NCBI GenBank assembly: GCA_036567085.1
Contig: DATCVG010000009.1
Span: forward strand, 1 to 6,482
Reading direction: 5' to 3'
Length of the DNA stretch: 6,482 bases
Source of the DNA: Methylopumilus sp036567085
GTDB taxonomy: Bacteria; Pseudomonadota; Gammaproteobacteria; Burkholderiales; Methylophilaceae
In this document: one piece after another, positions 1 through 6,171 of the stretch
Numbering within the stretch: position 1 is the first letter of the stretch
Layout of the letters: every line of letters begins with the position of its first letter
Notes under the pieces: model-generated
The model's database searches: none
Seen by the model: only the letters and a program-made list of their open reading frames with translations
What the model was told of the DNA's origin: nothing
Position numbers and translations under genes: made by a program

Positions 1-1214
1 TTTGCTCTATGAATTTCAAGATCTCGATAAAACAAATTCCAATCCTCGTATTGCATAGATTTTGCGACTCTTAATTTACCTTCATCAGAGCTTGGTAGCT
101 CTTGTGTTTGACGATCTTCCATATACTGAAGTCTATGTTCAAGATTTCTTAGGAATCGATAAGCTTCAGTTAAGGATTTAACAGCTTCGGCAGATAATAA
201 ATTTTTAGTTTCTAGAAGTTTTAATGTGGGCAAAAGTGATTTTAGCTTTAAAGCTTTGTCTTGACCGCCTCTAATTAATTGATAGACCTGCGCAATAAAC
301 TCAACTTTACGAATACCGCCTCGGCCAAGTTTTATATTTTCTTGAATACCTCTTTTTTTGACGTCGTTTTGAATCTGACTCTTTAAGTCGCGCATTGAGT
401 TTAATGCGCCATAATCCAGATACCTCCGATACACGAAAGGGTCAATAATTTTATGAAGTTCTATTTGAGGCCCCGCTATAACGCGACCTTTTACCCAAGC
501 ATATCTCTCCCATTCCCGTCCGTATTTTTGATAATAGTCTTCTAGCATCTGATAACTGCATGTAATTTGACCCTCAGAGCCAAAAGGTCTTAATTGCATA
601 TCTACACGAAATACAAATCCATCTTCTGTAATGTCGTTGAGACTCGAAATAATTTTCTTGCTAAGCTTAATAAAAAAGCTTTGATTGCTTATAGGTTCTT
701 TACCTTCGGTATCACCTTCTTCGGGATATGCAAAAATAAGATCAATATCAGATGAAACATTAAGCTCTTCTCCGCCTAATTTACCCATACCCACAATACT
801 TAATTGTTGCTCTTCACCATTTAATCCCATAGGCGAGCCATGAATGGTCTTGAGGTAATTGAAATGAAATTGATGTGCTTGAATGAGCGTTATTTCGGCA
901 AGCGCAGTAATTGATACTAAAACCTCATCTAAATCACCAAGCTTATTAAGATCACGAAGAATGATATTAGCAACAACGTATTGACGTAATTTACGAAGCG
1001 ATTGATTTAAGCTTGCTTCATCTAAAATTTGACGGCTATTCAGCCAAGATTCCATCTCTTGACGACTAAAGGGATGATTTATGTGTTCAATTGATTTTTG
1101 TTCAAGATCCTGATCAGCCTCAAATAATCTTTTGATAAAAGGGGAACAATCAAAAGTGTAAGCAAGATTCTTACCTATCAATTGACTCATTAATGAATTG
1201 TGCTGAATATGCAT
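1..1214 (-). CDS. glnE: Glutamine synthetase adenylyltransferase/adenylyl-removase, N-terminal part (partial)
   Basis: GlnE is the cytoplasmic bifunctional enzyme that adds AMP to, and removes it from, glutamine synthetase in response to PII and glutamine. About 404 residues are visible before the window edge; the family is usually about 900-950 residues, so what is seen is mainly the N-terminal adenylyl-removase half. Counting from the ATG at 1190, the nucleotidyltransferase signature GMGKLGGEELNVSSDIDLIF lies at residues 134-153, with the paired acidic residues of the active site in SDID. It is followed by QLRPFGSEG (199-207), YGREWERYAWVKGR (223-236), KLGRGGIRKVEFIAQ (287-301) and LEHRLQYMEDR (350-360), all typical of GlnE. 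The frame is open throughout. Two in-frame starts are possible, 1214 and 1190, with a stop just upstream at 1239-1241. Neither has a clear Shine-Dalgarno, so I give the longer form. A 113-bp gap separates it from the gene upstream, so its own promoter is likely. Confidence 0.95.
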   Translation of the reverse strand, partial: MHIQHNSLMSQLIGKNLAYTFDCSPFIKRLFEADQDLEQKSIEHINHPFSRQEMESWLNSRQILDEASLNQSLRKLRQYVVANIILRDLNKLGDLDEVLVSITALAEITLIQAHQFHFNYLKTIHGSPMGLNGEEQQLSIVGMGKLGGEELNVSSDIDLIFAYPEEGDTEGKEPISNQSFFIKLSKKIISSLNDITEDGFVFRVDMQLRPFGSEGQITCSYQMLEDYYQKYGREWERYAWVKGRVIAGPQIELHKIIDPFVYRRYLDYGALNSMRDLKSQIQNDVKKRGIQENIKLGRGGIRKVEFIAQVYQLIRGGQDKALKLKSLLPTLKLLETKNLLSAEAVKSLTEAYRFLRNLEHRLQYMEDRQTQELPSSDEGKLRVAKSMQYEDWNLFYRDLEIHRA

Positions 1215-1235
1215 GCGTAAATGGAAATAGTAAAT

Positions 1236-1252
1236 TTTCTATACACTAGAAA
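1236..1252. repeat. Inverted repeat upstream of glnE
   Basis: TTTCTA (1236-1241) and TAGAAA (1247-1252) form a perfect 6-bp inverted repeat around a 5-base spacer, 22 bases before the longer glnE start. It could be a small operator, a hairpin in the leader, or chance in AT-rich DNA. It has no T-run next to it that would make it a terminator. Confidence 0.3.
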
Positions 1253-1327
1253 TTACCATAAAAAAACTCATTACAGGATTGTTTGAATAGCCTAGAACTA
1301 ATTACCTTAGACTTAGATCAATGATAT

Positions 1328-1957
1328 TTACTTAAGCATATAAACAATATGATGATTATCAGGCGTGGTTGATTCTAACTTAACCCATTCCTTATTCTCT
1401 TTATACCAAAGCTGTATATTAATTTTAGGTGCTAAAAGCTGATATGAGTCAGCATCTATATTTTCATTTTTAACTTTAATAGACTTTTTACCCAAATATT
1501 TAATCGACACTTCTGGGTATTCCCCCGTCTGAACATTTAAAAGTTTTTTCTGCTTTAGCATAAGGGGATTCCAATAGCTAAAGGTCATCGGGCAATCAGC
1601 TACAAATGCTTGTTTAGTAGGCTCTATTAATTTAAAAGTGTTAGCCTCTGTCTTGCCTAATACTTTGTAAGTGTCTCCTCCATCTTGCGTAGAAGATTCA
1701 ACAGTATGCAAACAATCTTTATTCCATTGCTCTTGGGAAATATGTTTGTATTTATAAACTGGAATTGATAAAAGTGTGACTTTAAATTGAGCATTACTGG
1801 TGAGCTGATTTAAATCACTATCTTCTTTGAGCTGAAAAGTATGTTCTCCAATTAATTTATCATCCATAAAGACATCAAAATTCCAATCTTTTCCAAAAGA
1901 TATGCTTGGAATAAGGATTAGACAGGAAATTAAATTTTTAAAAGCGAGAGATTTCAT
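1328..1957 (-). CDS. DUF6134 family exported protein
   Basis: The 209-residue product starts with a signal peptide: basic residues at 2 and 7, a hydrophobic core at about 9-19, and likely cleavage near SFG at 20-22, placing the mature protein in the periplasm. The mature part opens with WNFDVFMDDKLIGEHTF (25-41) and contains FSYWNP (126-131), LNVQTGEY (140-147) and a LWYKENKEWVKLEST region (183-197), the pattern I associate with DUF6134. Cys82 and Cys122 could form a disulfide. The biochemical role of this family is not known to me. The ATG at 1957 lies 9 bp after the stop of the lipoprotein gene upstream, so the two are very probably co-transcribed. No Shine-Dalgarno is evident, and translational coupling is plausible. 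Gene call sure; family assignment moderately sure. Confidence 0.85.
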   Translation of the reverse strand: MKSLAFKNLISCLILIPSISFGKDWNFDVFMDDKLIGEHTFQLKEDSDLNQLTSNAQFKVTLLSIPVYKYKHISQEQWNKDCLHTVESSTQDGGDTYKVLGKTEANTFKLIEPTKQAFVADCPMTFSYWNPLMLKQKKLLNVQTGEYPEVSIKYLGKKSIKVKNENIDADSYQLLAPKINIQLWYKENKEWVKLESTTPDNHHIVYMLK

Positions 1958-1966
1958 TAAAAAATA

Positions 1967-2623
1967 TTAGCACACACCATCCCAAGATTTCTCAAGAGAT
2001 TGAGTATCATTATTTTTTCCCGGAAAATTTTGGAAATACATGTCAATGAGATTTGGAAGCGTCACAGTAAGTTTTGAGCACGTGCCTTTACTTCGTAACT
2101 GGCCTTCATAGATTTTATCTAGTTCAGTACTTTTTATTTTGGGTTTAGCCATATCAATATGAATATATCGCGTAAATAAAGTATATTTATTAGTATGGGT
2201 TTGATAACCTCGATATCCATACATGGGCATACCGGGATACATACCCCAAGAATTAATAGAGTATCCAGTATATCCAATCATGCCAAAATCAGGAATGGTG
2301 TAGGTTTCGGTTATTTCCTTACCATTATCATCTCCATAATCAAAGAATAAAAGTAGCTCAGGTTTTTTAGAAAGATCTATGACAGTAAAACCTAACTTCT
2401 CTATCCGCTCCTTTAAGATAGCCGAATAATGCTTAAACTCTAAGGAACCTTTTTGAGATTGATGCCAAGGCACAATGGCAACAGTAGAAAGTTTAAAGTC
2501 TTTTGGAAGCTCATGAAAAACTGTAAGCTCAGCCTTAAGACTTGGATTTTTTTGCGAAAGATGTTGGCATCCCGCAACGTTAGCTAAGGCTATTAGGGAA
2601 ATGATAGTAAAGATAAATTTCAC
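1967..2623 (-). CDS. DUF4136-like lipoprotein, GTG start
   Basis: This 218-residue protein carries a lipoprotein signal: Lys2, a hydrophobic core (3-15), then the lipobox VAGC with Cys19 as the lipidated residue. Gln at +2 suggests sorting to the outer membrane by the Lol rule known from E. coli. The start is GTG, the codon that gives the short basic n-region expected here. The mature part (SLEFKHYSAILKERIEKLGF at about 60-79, then KPELLLFFDYGDDNGK at 87-102) resembles DUF4136 lipoproteins, where a conserved strand-helix unit precedes a statement of paired beta strands. Residues 113-140 are rich in Gly, Tyr, Met and Pro, probably a flexible loop. Cys182 and the C-terminal Cys218 might pair. 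Function unknown. It lies 55 bp after the transporter gene and 9 bp before the DUF6134 gene, which makes those last two the tightest pair in the cluster. Confidence 0.85.
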   Translation of the reverse strand: MKFIFTIISLIALANVAGCQHLSQKNPSLKAELTVFHELPKDFKLSTVAIVPWHQSQKGSLEFKHYSAILKERIEKLGFTVIDLSKKPELLLFFDYGDDNGKEITETYTIPDFGMIGYTGYSINSWGMYPGMPMYGYRGYQTHTNKYTLFTRYIHIDMAKPKIKSTELDKIYEGQLRSKGTCSKLTVTLPNLIDMYFQNFPGKNNDTQSLEKSWDGVC

Positions 2624-2678
2624 TTAGTTTTGGACTAAATATTTCTAGATTTGTTCATTTCATAATTTAAGAAAACTA

Positions 2679-3272
2679 CTAAGGCTTCAATTCTATATCT
2701 GAGTTTTCAGAAGCCTCCCAAATTTCCTTAGCTGCATCCAGATTAATGGCCATAATAAAAAAACCAACGAGTAAATCAGGCCATAGCGAATACCAAATGA
2801 AGCTTATTAACCCTGCAAAAATAATAGCTATATTGGCCAAAGCATCATTTCGCGCTGAAAGAAAAGCGGCTCGAGATAAACTACCTTGATAATTTCTAAA
2901 TTTCACCAAGATATATACGCAACTAAAATTAATCAATAAGGCCCCAACTCCTGTAACAGAAAGCATCGATGGGTCTGGAACCGAAGGTATATAAAATTTT
3001 TGCCATGCTGTATATAAAAAAGCAAATGCTGGGATAATTAGAATGATCGCTAAGACCTTACCAAGTCTTGCTTTATTTTTTGATGTCCAATGTAATGCAA
3101 GAAAAATAAGTAAATTAATCGACGCGTCTTCTAAAAAATCAATACTATCCGCAAAAAGTGAGGTAGCATGGATATGACGTGCAACAAAAAATTCTACAAA
3201 AAAATAACTTAAATTAGCTAAGGCTACCAGTAGAATAGATTTTTTAAATAGCGCTTCTTTATTACTAAGCAT
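2679..3272 (-). CDS. Short cation-diffusion-facilitator-like membrane transporter
   Basis: The 197-residue product has about six hydrophobic segments (roughly 12-32, 38-60, 72-92, 105-124, 143-160, 163-180), the layout of the CDF membrane domain. CDF proteins export divalent metals from the cytoplasm by proton antiport. The second segment holds ADSIDFLEDA (41-50), which aligns with the usual ADxxHxxxDA metal motif, with Asp45 in place of His. The fifth segment starts FLSARNDALAN (137-147), where the usual HxxxD becomes Ser139-x-x-x-Asp143. The C-terminal cytoplasmic domain of typical CDF proteins (about 300 residues) is absent: the protein ends 17 residues after the last span. Metal choice and even transport activity are therefore uncertain. 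The start lies 14 bp after the stop of the DUF4399 gene, so they probably share a transcript. Confidence 0.85.
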   Translation of the reverse strand: MLSNKEALFKKSILLVALANLSYFFVEFFVARHIHATSLFADSIDFLEDASINLLIFLALHWTSKNKARLGKVLAIILIIPAFAFLYTAWQKFYIPSVPDPSMLSVTGVGALLINFSCVYILVKFRNYQGSLSRAAFLSARNDALANIAIIFAGLISFIWYSLWPDLLVGFFIMAINLDAAKEIWEASENSDIELKP

Positions 3273-3286
3273 GGATATATTGAGCT

Positions 3287-3712
3287 CTATTTCACTTCAA
3301 TTTGAATAGTCTTACTTAAAACTTTCCCATATGAACGATGATATCCATCCGCAAATTGAAGAGTCAGTGTGTATACACCAGGATTTAAGTTAAGTTCTGT
3401 TTCTGTCTGTGCTTTCCCGAAGTGTAAATGATTTGAATCCGCAGGAATGGCATTATCTTTTTCGATATAAGGTTTATTAATGAGTAAATGGTGATGTCCA
3501 GAGCCCTCTTTAAACTCCCCGGCTGGCTCAGTACGTATACCACTGGCTTTAAATATGACCTTGAAAGGATTTGAGACCTGATCACCATCCTTAAGATTTA
3601 AAAAATCAATAGAGGGTTCAGGAACTGGAATGTCATTTCTTGGATAAGAAAAAATATGCGTTGAAAACCCTAAGGCAAATAACCCCATAAAAAAAAGTGT
3701 TTTAATTTTCAT
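3287..3712 (-). CDS. DUF4399 family exported histidine-rich protein
   Basis: The 141-residue protein begins with a signal peptide (Lys2, Lys4, hydrophobic core 6-17, cleavage probably around FSY at 21-23) and is predicted to be periplasmic. It shows the DUF4399 signature in order: DGDQVSNPFKVIF (42-54), GSGHHHLLI (70-78), HLHFGKAQTETEL (95-107), NPGVYTLTLQFADGYH (110-125). The conserved histidines (73-75, 95, 97, 125) suggest a metal-binding site in a beta-sandwich fold, but this is inference, since the family has no role I can name. It is the first gene of the minus-strand cluster, transcribed away from the HDAC-like gene, and directly precedes the CDF-like transporter. No clear Shine-Dalgarno precedes the ATG. 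Confidence 0.88.
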   Translation of the reverse strand: MKIKTLFFMGLFALGFSTHIFSYPRNDIPVPEPSIDFLNLKDGDQVSNPFKVIFKASGIRTEPAGEFKEGSGHHHLLINKPYIEKDNAIPADSNHLHFGKAQTETELNLNPGVYTLTLQFADGYHRSYGKVLSKTIQIEVK

Positions 3713-3781
3713 TGGCAGTAGATTTATATAATGACTCCTAGATAATACAATAAACTCATCAACATAATACGTCTCATTGAT
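3713..3781. promoter_or_regulatory. Divergent promoter region between DUF4399 and HDAC-like genes
   Basis: These 69 bases lie between two divergent start codons, so they should hold promoters for both directions. The stretch is very AT-rich. On the plus strand CATAAT (3763-3768) is a fair -10 match but has no good -35. On the minus strand TATAAA-like sequence lies close to the DUF4399 start. I see no clear operator. The call rests on gene orientation more than on motifs. Confidence 0.45.
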
Positions 3782-4825
3782 ATGAAATATTTTTATTATT
3801 TTTTAACTATAATTGCACTTCTTCAACCTTTAAAGACAATGGCGGAATCAGAAAAGAATTCATTTAAGATTGCAGTTCTTTATGATGATGAATTTCTGCT
3901 TCATAACACCGGACTCAATCATCCTGAAAATCCAAGTCGTATTACTCATACTATTAACTTTCTTAAAAAAGAATATGAATTTAAATCAAATTTAATTTGG
4001 CCCTCTTTTGGCTATGCACCCTTAGATATAATCAGTCTTGTCCATTCAGAAAAATATATTAATCTTGTAAAGCTAGAATCAGAAAGGCTTAACAAATCCA
4101 TCGCGACACTTTCTACAGGTGACACAGTTATTTCTAACAAATCTTATCAAGTTGCAAGAAAATCTGTCGGCGCTATGATTGAAGGTATTGATCAAATTAT
4201 GCAAGAAAAAGTATCTAGTGCATTTGCATTCACAAGACCTCCTGGACACCATGCATTTAGAGATAAAGGTATGGGATTCTGTATATTTAATAATGTCGCT
4301 ATTGCAGCTAAGTATTTACAAAATAAATATGGGATTAAGCGTATCTTAATTGTGGATTTTGATGTTCATCACGGCAATGGAACGCAAGATATATTTTATA
4401 GTGATAATTCGGTATTTTATTTTAGCATTCATCAACATCCTTTTTATCCTGGCAGCGGACGTCAAGATGAGCGAGGCACTGGTAATGGATATGGTTTTAC
4501 GTTAAATATTGATTTACCAAAAGGTGCGGGAGATAGAGAATTCATTGAAGGTTTAACTAGTCAATTAATACCTGCTATGGACAAGTTTAAACCAGAATTT
4601 ATTTTAGTCTCTGCTGGATTTGATGCGCATGAAAATGATTTACTTGGACAATTAAAATACTCAAATGATGGTTACAAAAAAGCTACTGATATTTTATTGT
4701 CACTTGCAAAAAAATACTCCATGAATCGCATGATGTTTGTCTTAGAAGGTGGCTATGAACCAACAAACATAAAAGATGCCTCAGAGAGCATTCTAAACGT
4801 AATGATATCTAAATATAACAATTAA
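3782..4825 (+). CDS. Histone-deacetylase-family amidohydrolase with predicted signal peptide
   Basis: This 347-residue protein has the full zinc-dependent deacetylase fold (arginase/deacetylase family; bacterial members act on acetylpolyamines, acetylated lysines or related amides). Visible motifs: HPENPSR (47-53), RPPGHHA (152-158) with the paired active-site histidines 156-157, GFCIFNN (165-171), DFDVHHGNGT (192-201) with zinc ligands Asp194 and His196, SAGFDAH (277-283) with third ligand Asp281, and LEGGY (321-325) with the catalytic Tyr325. All catalytic residues are present, so it should be active. Unusually, residues 1-21 look like a Sec signal peptide (Lys2, hydrophobic 3-14, TMA cleavage site at 19-21), and the catalytic fold starts at once after it. 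If real, the enzyme works in the periplasm. Met20 (base 3839) is an alternative start that would keep it cytoplasmic. Neither start has a strong Shine-Dalgarno. Substrate cannot be told from sequence. Confidence 0.93.
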   Translation: MKYFYYFLTIIALLQPLKTMAESEKNSFKIAVLYDDEFLLHNTGLNHPENPSRITHTINFLKKEYEFKSNLIWPSFGYAPLDIISLVHSEKYINLVKLESERLNKSIATLSTGDTVISNKSYQVARKSVGAMIEGIDQIMQEKVSSAFAFTRPPGHHAFRDKGMGFCIFNNVAIAAKYLQNKYGIKRILIVDFDVHHGNGTQDIFYSDNSVFYFSIHQHPFYPGSGRQDERGTGNGYGFTLNIDLPKGAGDREFIEGLTSQLIPAMDKFKPEFILVSAGFDAHENDLLGQLKYSNDGYKKATDILLSLAKKYSMNRMMFVLEGGYEPTNIKDASESILNVMISKYNN

Positions 4826-4873
4826 TAATTCAAATCATCTCCTTGCCTTTATAAAGTAAAATACACAATTATT

Positions 4874-4878
4874 GAGGA
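4874..4878 (+). promoter_or_regulatory. Ribosome binding site of the small membrane protein
   Basis: GAGGA, 7 bases before the ATG at 4886. It is notable because the other starts in this window have no comparable Shine-Dalgarno, and it is the main support that the 50-codon frame is translated. Confidence 0.65.
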
Positions 4879-4885
4879 ATTAATT

Positions 4886-5038
4886 ATGGCTAAAAAAAAT
4901 ATAGAAGAAGCATTGCTGGAAAAAATCCATCAAAAACTTTCAGACATTAACACTAATATGCTTAAAGTATTTTGGATTGTCGCTATTTTTGCTTTTCTAT
5001 ACTTTGGCTTAATGCTCTATCTTCTGGCATCTAAATAA
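4886..5038 (+). CDS. Small single-span membrane protein, 50 residues
   Basis: A 50-codon frame starting at ATG 4886 and ending with TAA at 5036-5038. It has the clearest ribosome binding site in the window, GAGGA at 4874-4878 with a 7-base spacer. The product has a charged helical N-terminal half (MAKKNIEEALLEKIHQKLSD, residues 1-20) and one hydrophobic segment (about 28-47) ending in ASK, so it looks like a small tail-anchored inner-membrane protein with the N-terminal half probably in the cytoplasm. No family recognised. It lies 60 bp after the HDAC-like gene on the same strand and could share its transcript. Its stop is 5 bp from the convergent sua5 stop. Good ribosome site, amphipathic-then-membrane design and tight packing make it likely to be a real gene. 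Confidence 0.75.
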   Translation: MAKKNIEEALLEKIHQKLSDINTNMLKVFWIVAIFAFLYFGLMLYLLASK

Positions 5039-5043
5039 ATAAT

Positions 5044-6012
5044 TTAAATCTTAAAGGAAGCTTTTTTGATTCTGTCATGTATTGCATACCATTCAGATTT
5101 TTTGGGTGGTAATTCAATATATATTTTTTCATATTTTTTATCGTCCATTAACCTTAGTGTTGAGTAAAAAACTTGACCATATTGATAAGCATCTTTTGGC
5201 ATTTGATGAATATGAATATTGTCTTTATTGATATCGCTTAAAGGTAATAAGACAGATTTATTTGTTAGTATGTCGTTAATTAAATGTTCAATTTCTGATT
5301 TCTTATATGGATGAACGGATGCGCGAGGCTGATAATGATTCAATAAATTGCCTGAAATTTTCTCATCAGAATTAGAATAAGGTAGAACTTTTTGATCCAG
5401 AACCTCTTCAATATGAGCTATAGGCAAACCTCCTGGGCGAAGTATCCTAGGTTTGATTTCTGTTAAATCAATAATGGTAGATTCAAGCCCTACCTCACAT
5501 TGACCGCCATCAAGAATAGCTGAAATTTTTCCATCAAGATCATCCATGACATGTTGAGCTGACGTAGGGCTTACACGACCAAATAAATTTGCAGATGGCG
5601 CGACAATCCCTTTATTAAGAATTCTAAGAAGAGAGAGCGTTACAGGATGATTAGGGATTCGAATACAAATTTTGTCTGATCCACCAGTAATTTCACTTAG
5701 CACATCAGGATGTTTTTTTAATAAAAGTGACATGGGTCCTGGCCAAAAATGTTTTGCTAAAGTATGGACGTCATTTGGTATTTCAATCGCCCAATCATTC
5801 AATTGATCGATACTTCTGAGATGTAAGATTAAAGGATGTGATGGAGGTCTTTTTTTAACTTCAAAAATCTTATTTATGGCAGATATATTTGAGGCATCCG
5901 CAGCTAATCCATAAACAGTTTCTGTAGGGATGGCAACCAGCTCACCATCAGATAGTAATTGTGTTGCCTTGTCTAAATCAATGTCATTTGCTTTAAGAAG
6001 AATGGTTTTCAT
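5044..6012 (-). CDS. sua5: L-threonylcarbamoyladenylate synthase, Sua5 type
   Basis: Sua5/TsaC makes threonylcarbamoyl-AMP from threonine, bicarbonate and ATP, the first step of the t6A37 modification of ANN-decoding tRNAs, in the cytoplasm. With the start at 6012 the protein has 322 residues. The YrdC domain fills about 1-205: PTETVYGL (29-36), KKRPPSHPL (53-61), HFWPGPMSLLL (88-98), APSANLFGRVSPT (138-150), GLESTIID (175-182) and LRPGG (191-195). The linker SGNLLNHYQPRA (220-231) leads to the C-terminal Sua5 domain (about 232-322), so this is the long Sua5 form and not the short TsaC. The frame stays open to an ATG at 6108, but those 32 extra residues are basic, lie before the conserved domain, and do not look like family sequence, so I chose MKTILLKAND at 6012. 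Neither start has a Shine-Dalgarno. It converges with the small membrane protein gene. Confidence 0.93.
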   Translation of the reverse strand: MKTILLKANDIDLDKATQLLSDGELVAIPTETVYGLAADASNISAINKIFEVKKRPPSHPLILHLRSIDQLNDWAIEIPNDVHTLAKHFWPGPMSLLLKKHPDVLSEITGGSDKICIRIPNHPVTLSLLRILNKGIVAPSANLFGRVSPTSAQHVMDDLDGKISAILDGGQCEVGLESTIIDLTEIKPRILRPGGLPIAHIEEVLDQKVLPYSNSDEKISGNLLNHYQPRASVHPYKKSEIEHLINDILTNKSVLLPLSDINKDNIHIHQMPKDAYQYGQVFYSTLRLMDDKKYEKIYIELPPKKSEWYAIHDRIKKASFKI

Positions 6013-6136
6013 AAGATTTAAATCATTGTAATTAAAAAAGTGAAATTTTTTTCTGCTTTTATTTCTTTTAGGACTTACCCCTATCTTAGTCTTGTAAATC
6101 AGCCTCATCCTGAAAATACATAAATTAATATTTTCC

Positions 6137-6165
6137 TTGATGTTTTAAATGAGAATGATTATCAT
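6137..6165 (+). promoter_or_regulatory. Probable sigma-70 promoter of the TonB-dependent receptor gene
   Basis: TTGATG (6137-6142; four of six to the -35 consensus) and TATCAT (6160-6165; five of six to the -10 consensus) are spaced by exactly 17 bases. The predicted transcript start falls at about 6171-6173, at the GTG start codon itself. The -10 element lies inside the Fur box, so a bound repressor would block it directly. Confidence 0.5.
6150..6164. promoter_or_regulatory. Fur box (ferric uptake regulator operator)
   Basis: TGAGAATGATTATCA matches the 7-1-7 Fur consensus TGATAATnATTATCA at 13 of 14 defined positions. It lies just before a TonB-dependent siderophore receptor gene, the classic place for Fur control. 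Iron-loaded Fur should therefore repress the receptor when iron is plentiful. Whether it also affects the divergent sua5 gene is doubtful, since that start is about 138 bases away. Confidence 0.85.
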
Positions 6166-6171
6166 TTAGGT

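Noticed and set aside
1..1214. glnE as a truncated pseudogene
   Set aside because: The frame is open to the window edge with all expected motifs, so the shortness is due to the window boundary.
2624..2638. TTAGT/ACTAA inverted repeat just before the lipoprotein GTG
   Set aside because: A 5-bp AT-rich stem with 5-base loop is weak. It could affect initiation slightly but cannot be supported as a regulatory element.
3385..3588. 67-codon minus-strand open frame
   Set aside because: It overlaps the DUF4399 gene on the same strand in another frame, shows no family pattern, and the DUF4399 frame has clear conserved motifs.
4847..4856. 10-bp perfect palindrome CTTTATAAAG after the HDAC-like gene
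   Set aside because: It has no loop and no T-run, so is not a hairpin terminator. A palindrome of this size is expected by chance in AT-rich DNA.
5053..5067. AAAG-GAAG-CTTT followed by a T-run, possible plus-strand terminator
   Set aside because: The stem is only 4 bp, too weak for an intrinsic terminator, and it lies inside the sua5 coding sequence.
6013..6108. 32-residue N-terminal extension of Sua5
   Set aside because: The extra residues precede the conserved YrdC start, are lysine- and arginine-rich without family resemblance, and would be an atypical addition.
6149..6169. Six-codon open frame ATG-TAG over the Fur box
   Set aside because: It is simply the Fur operator read as codons. 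There is no ribosome site and it would lie at or before the predicted transcript start.
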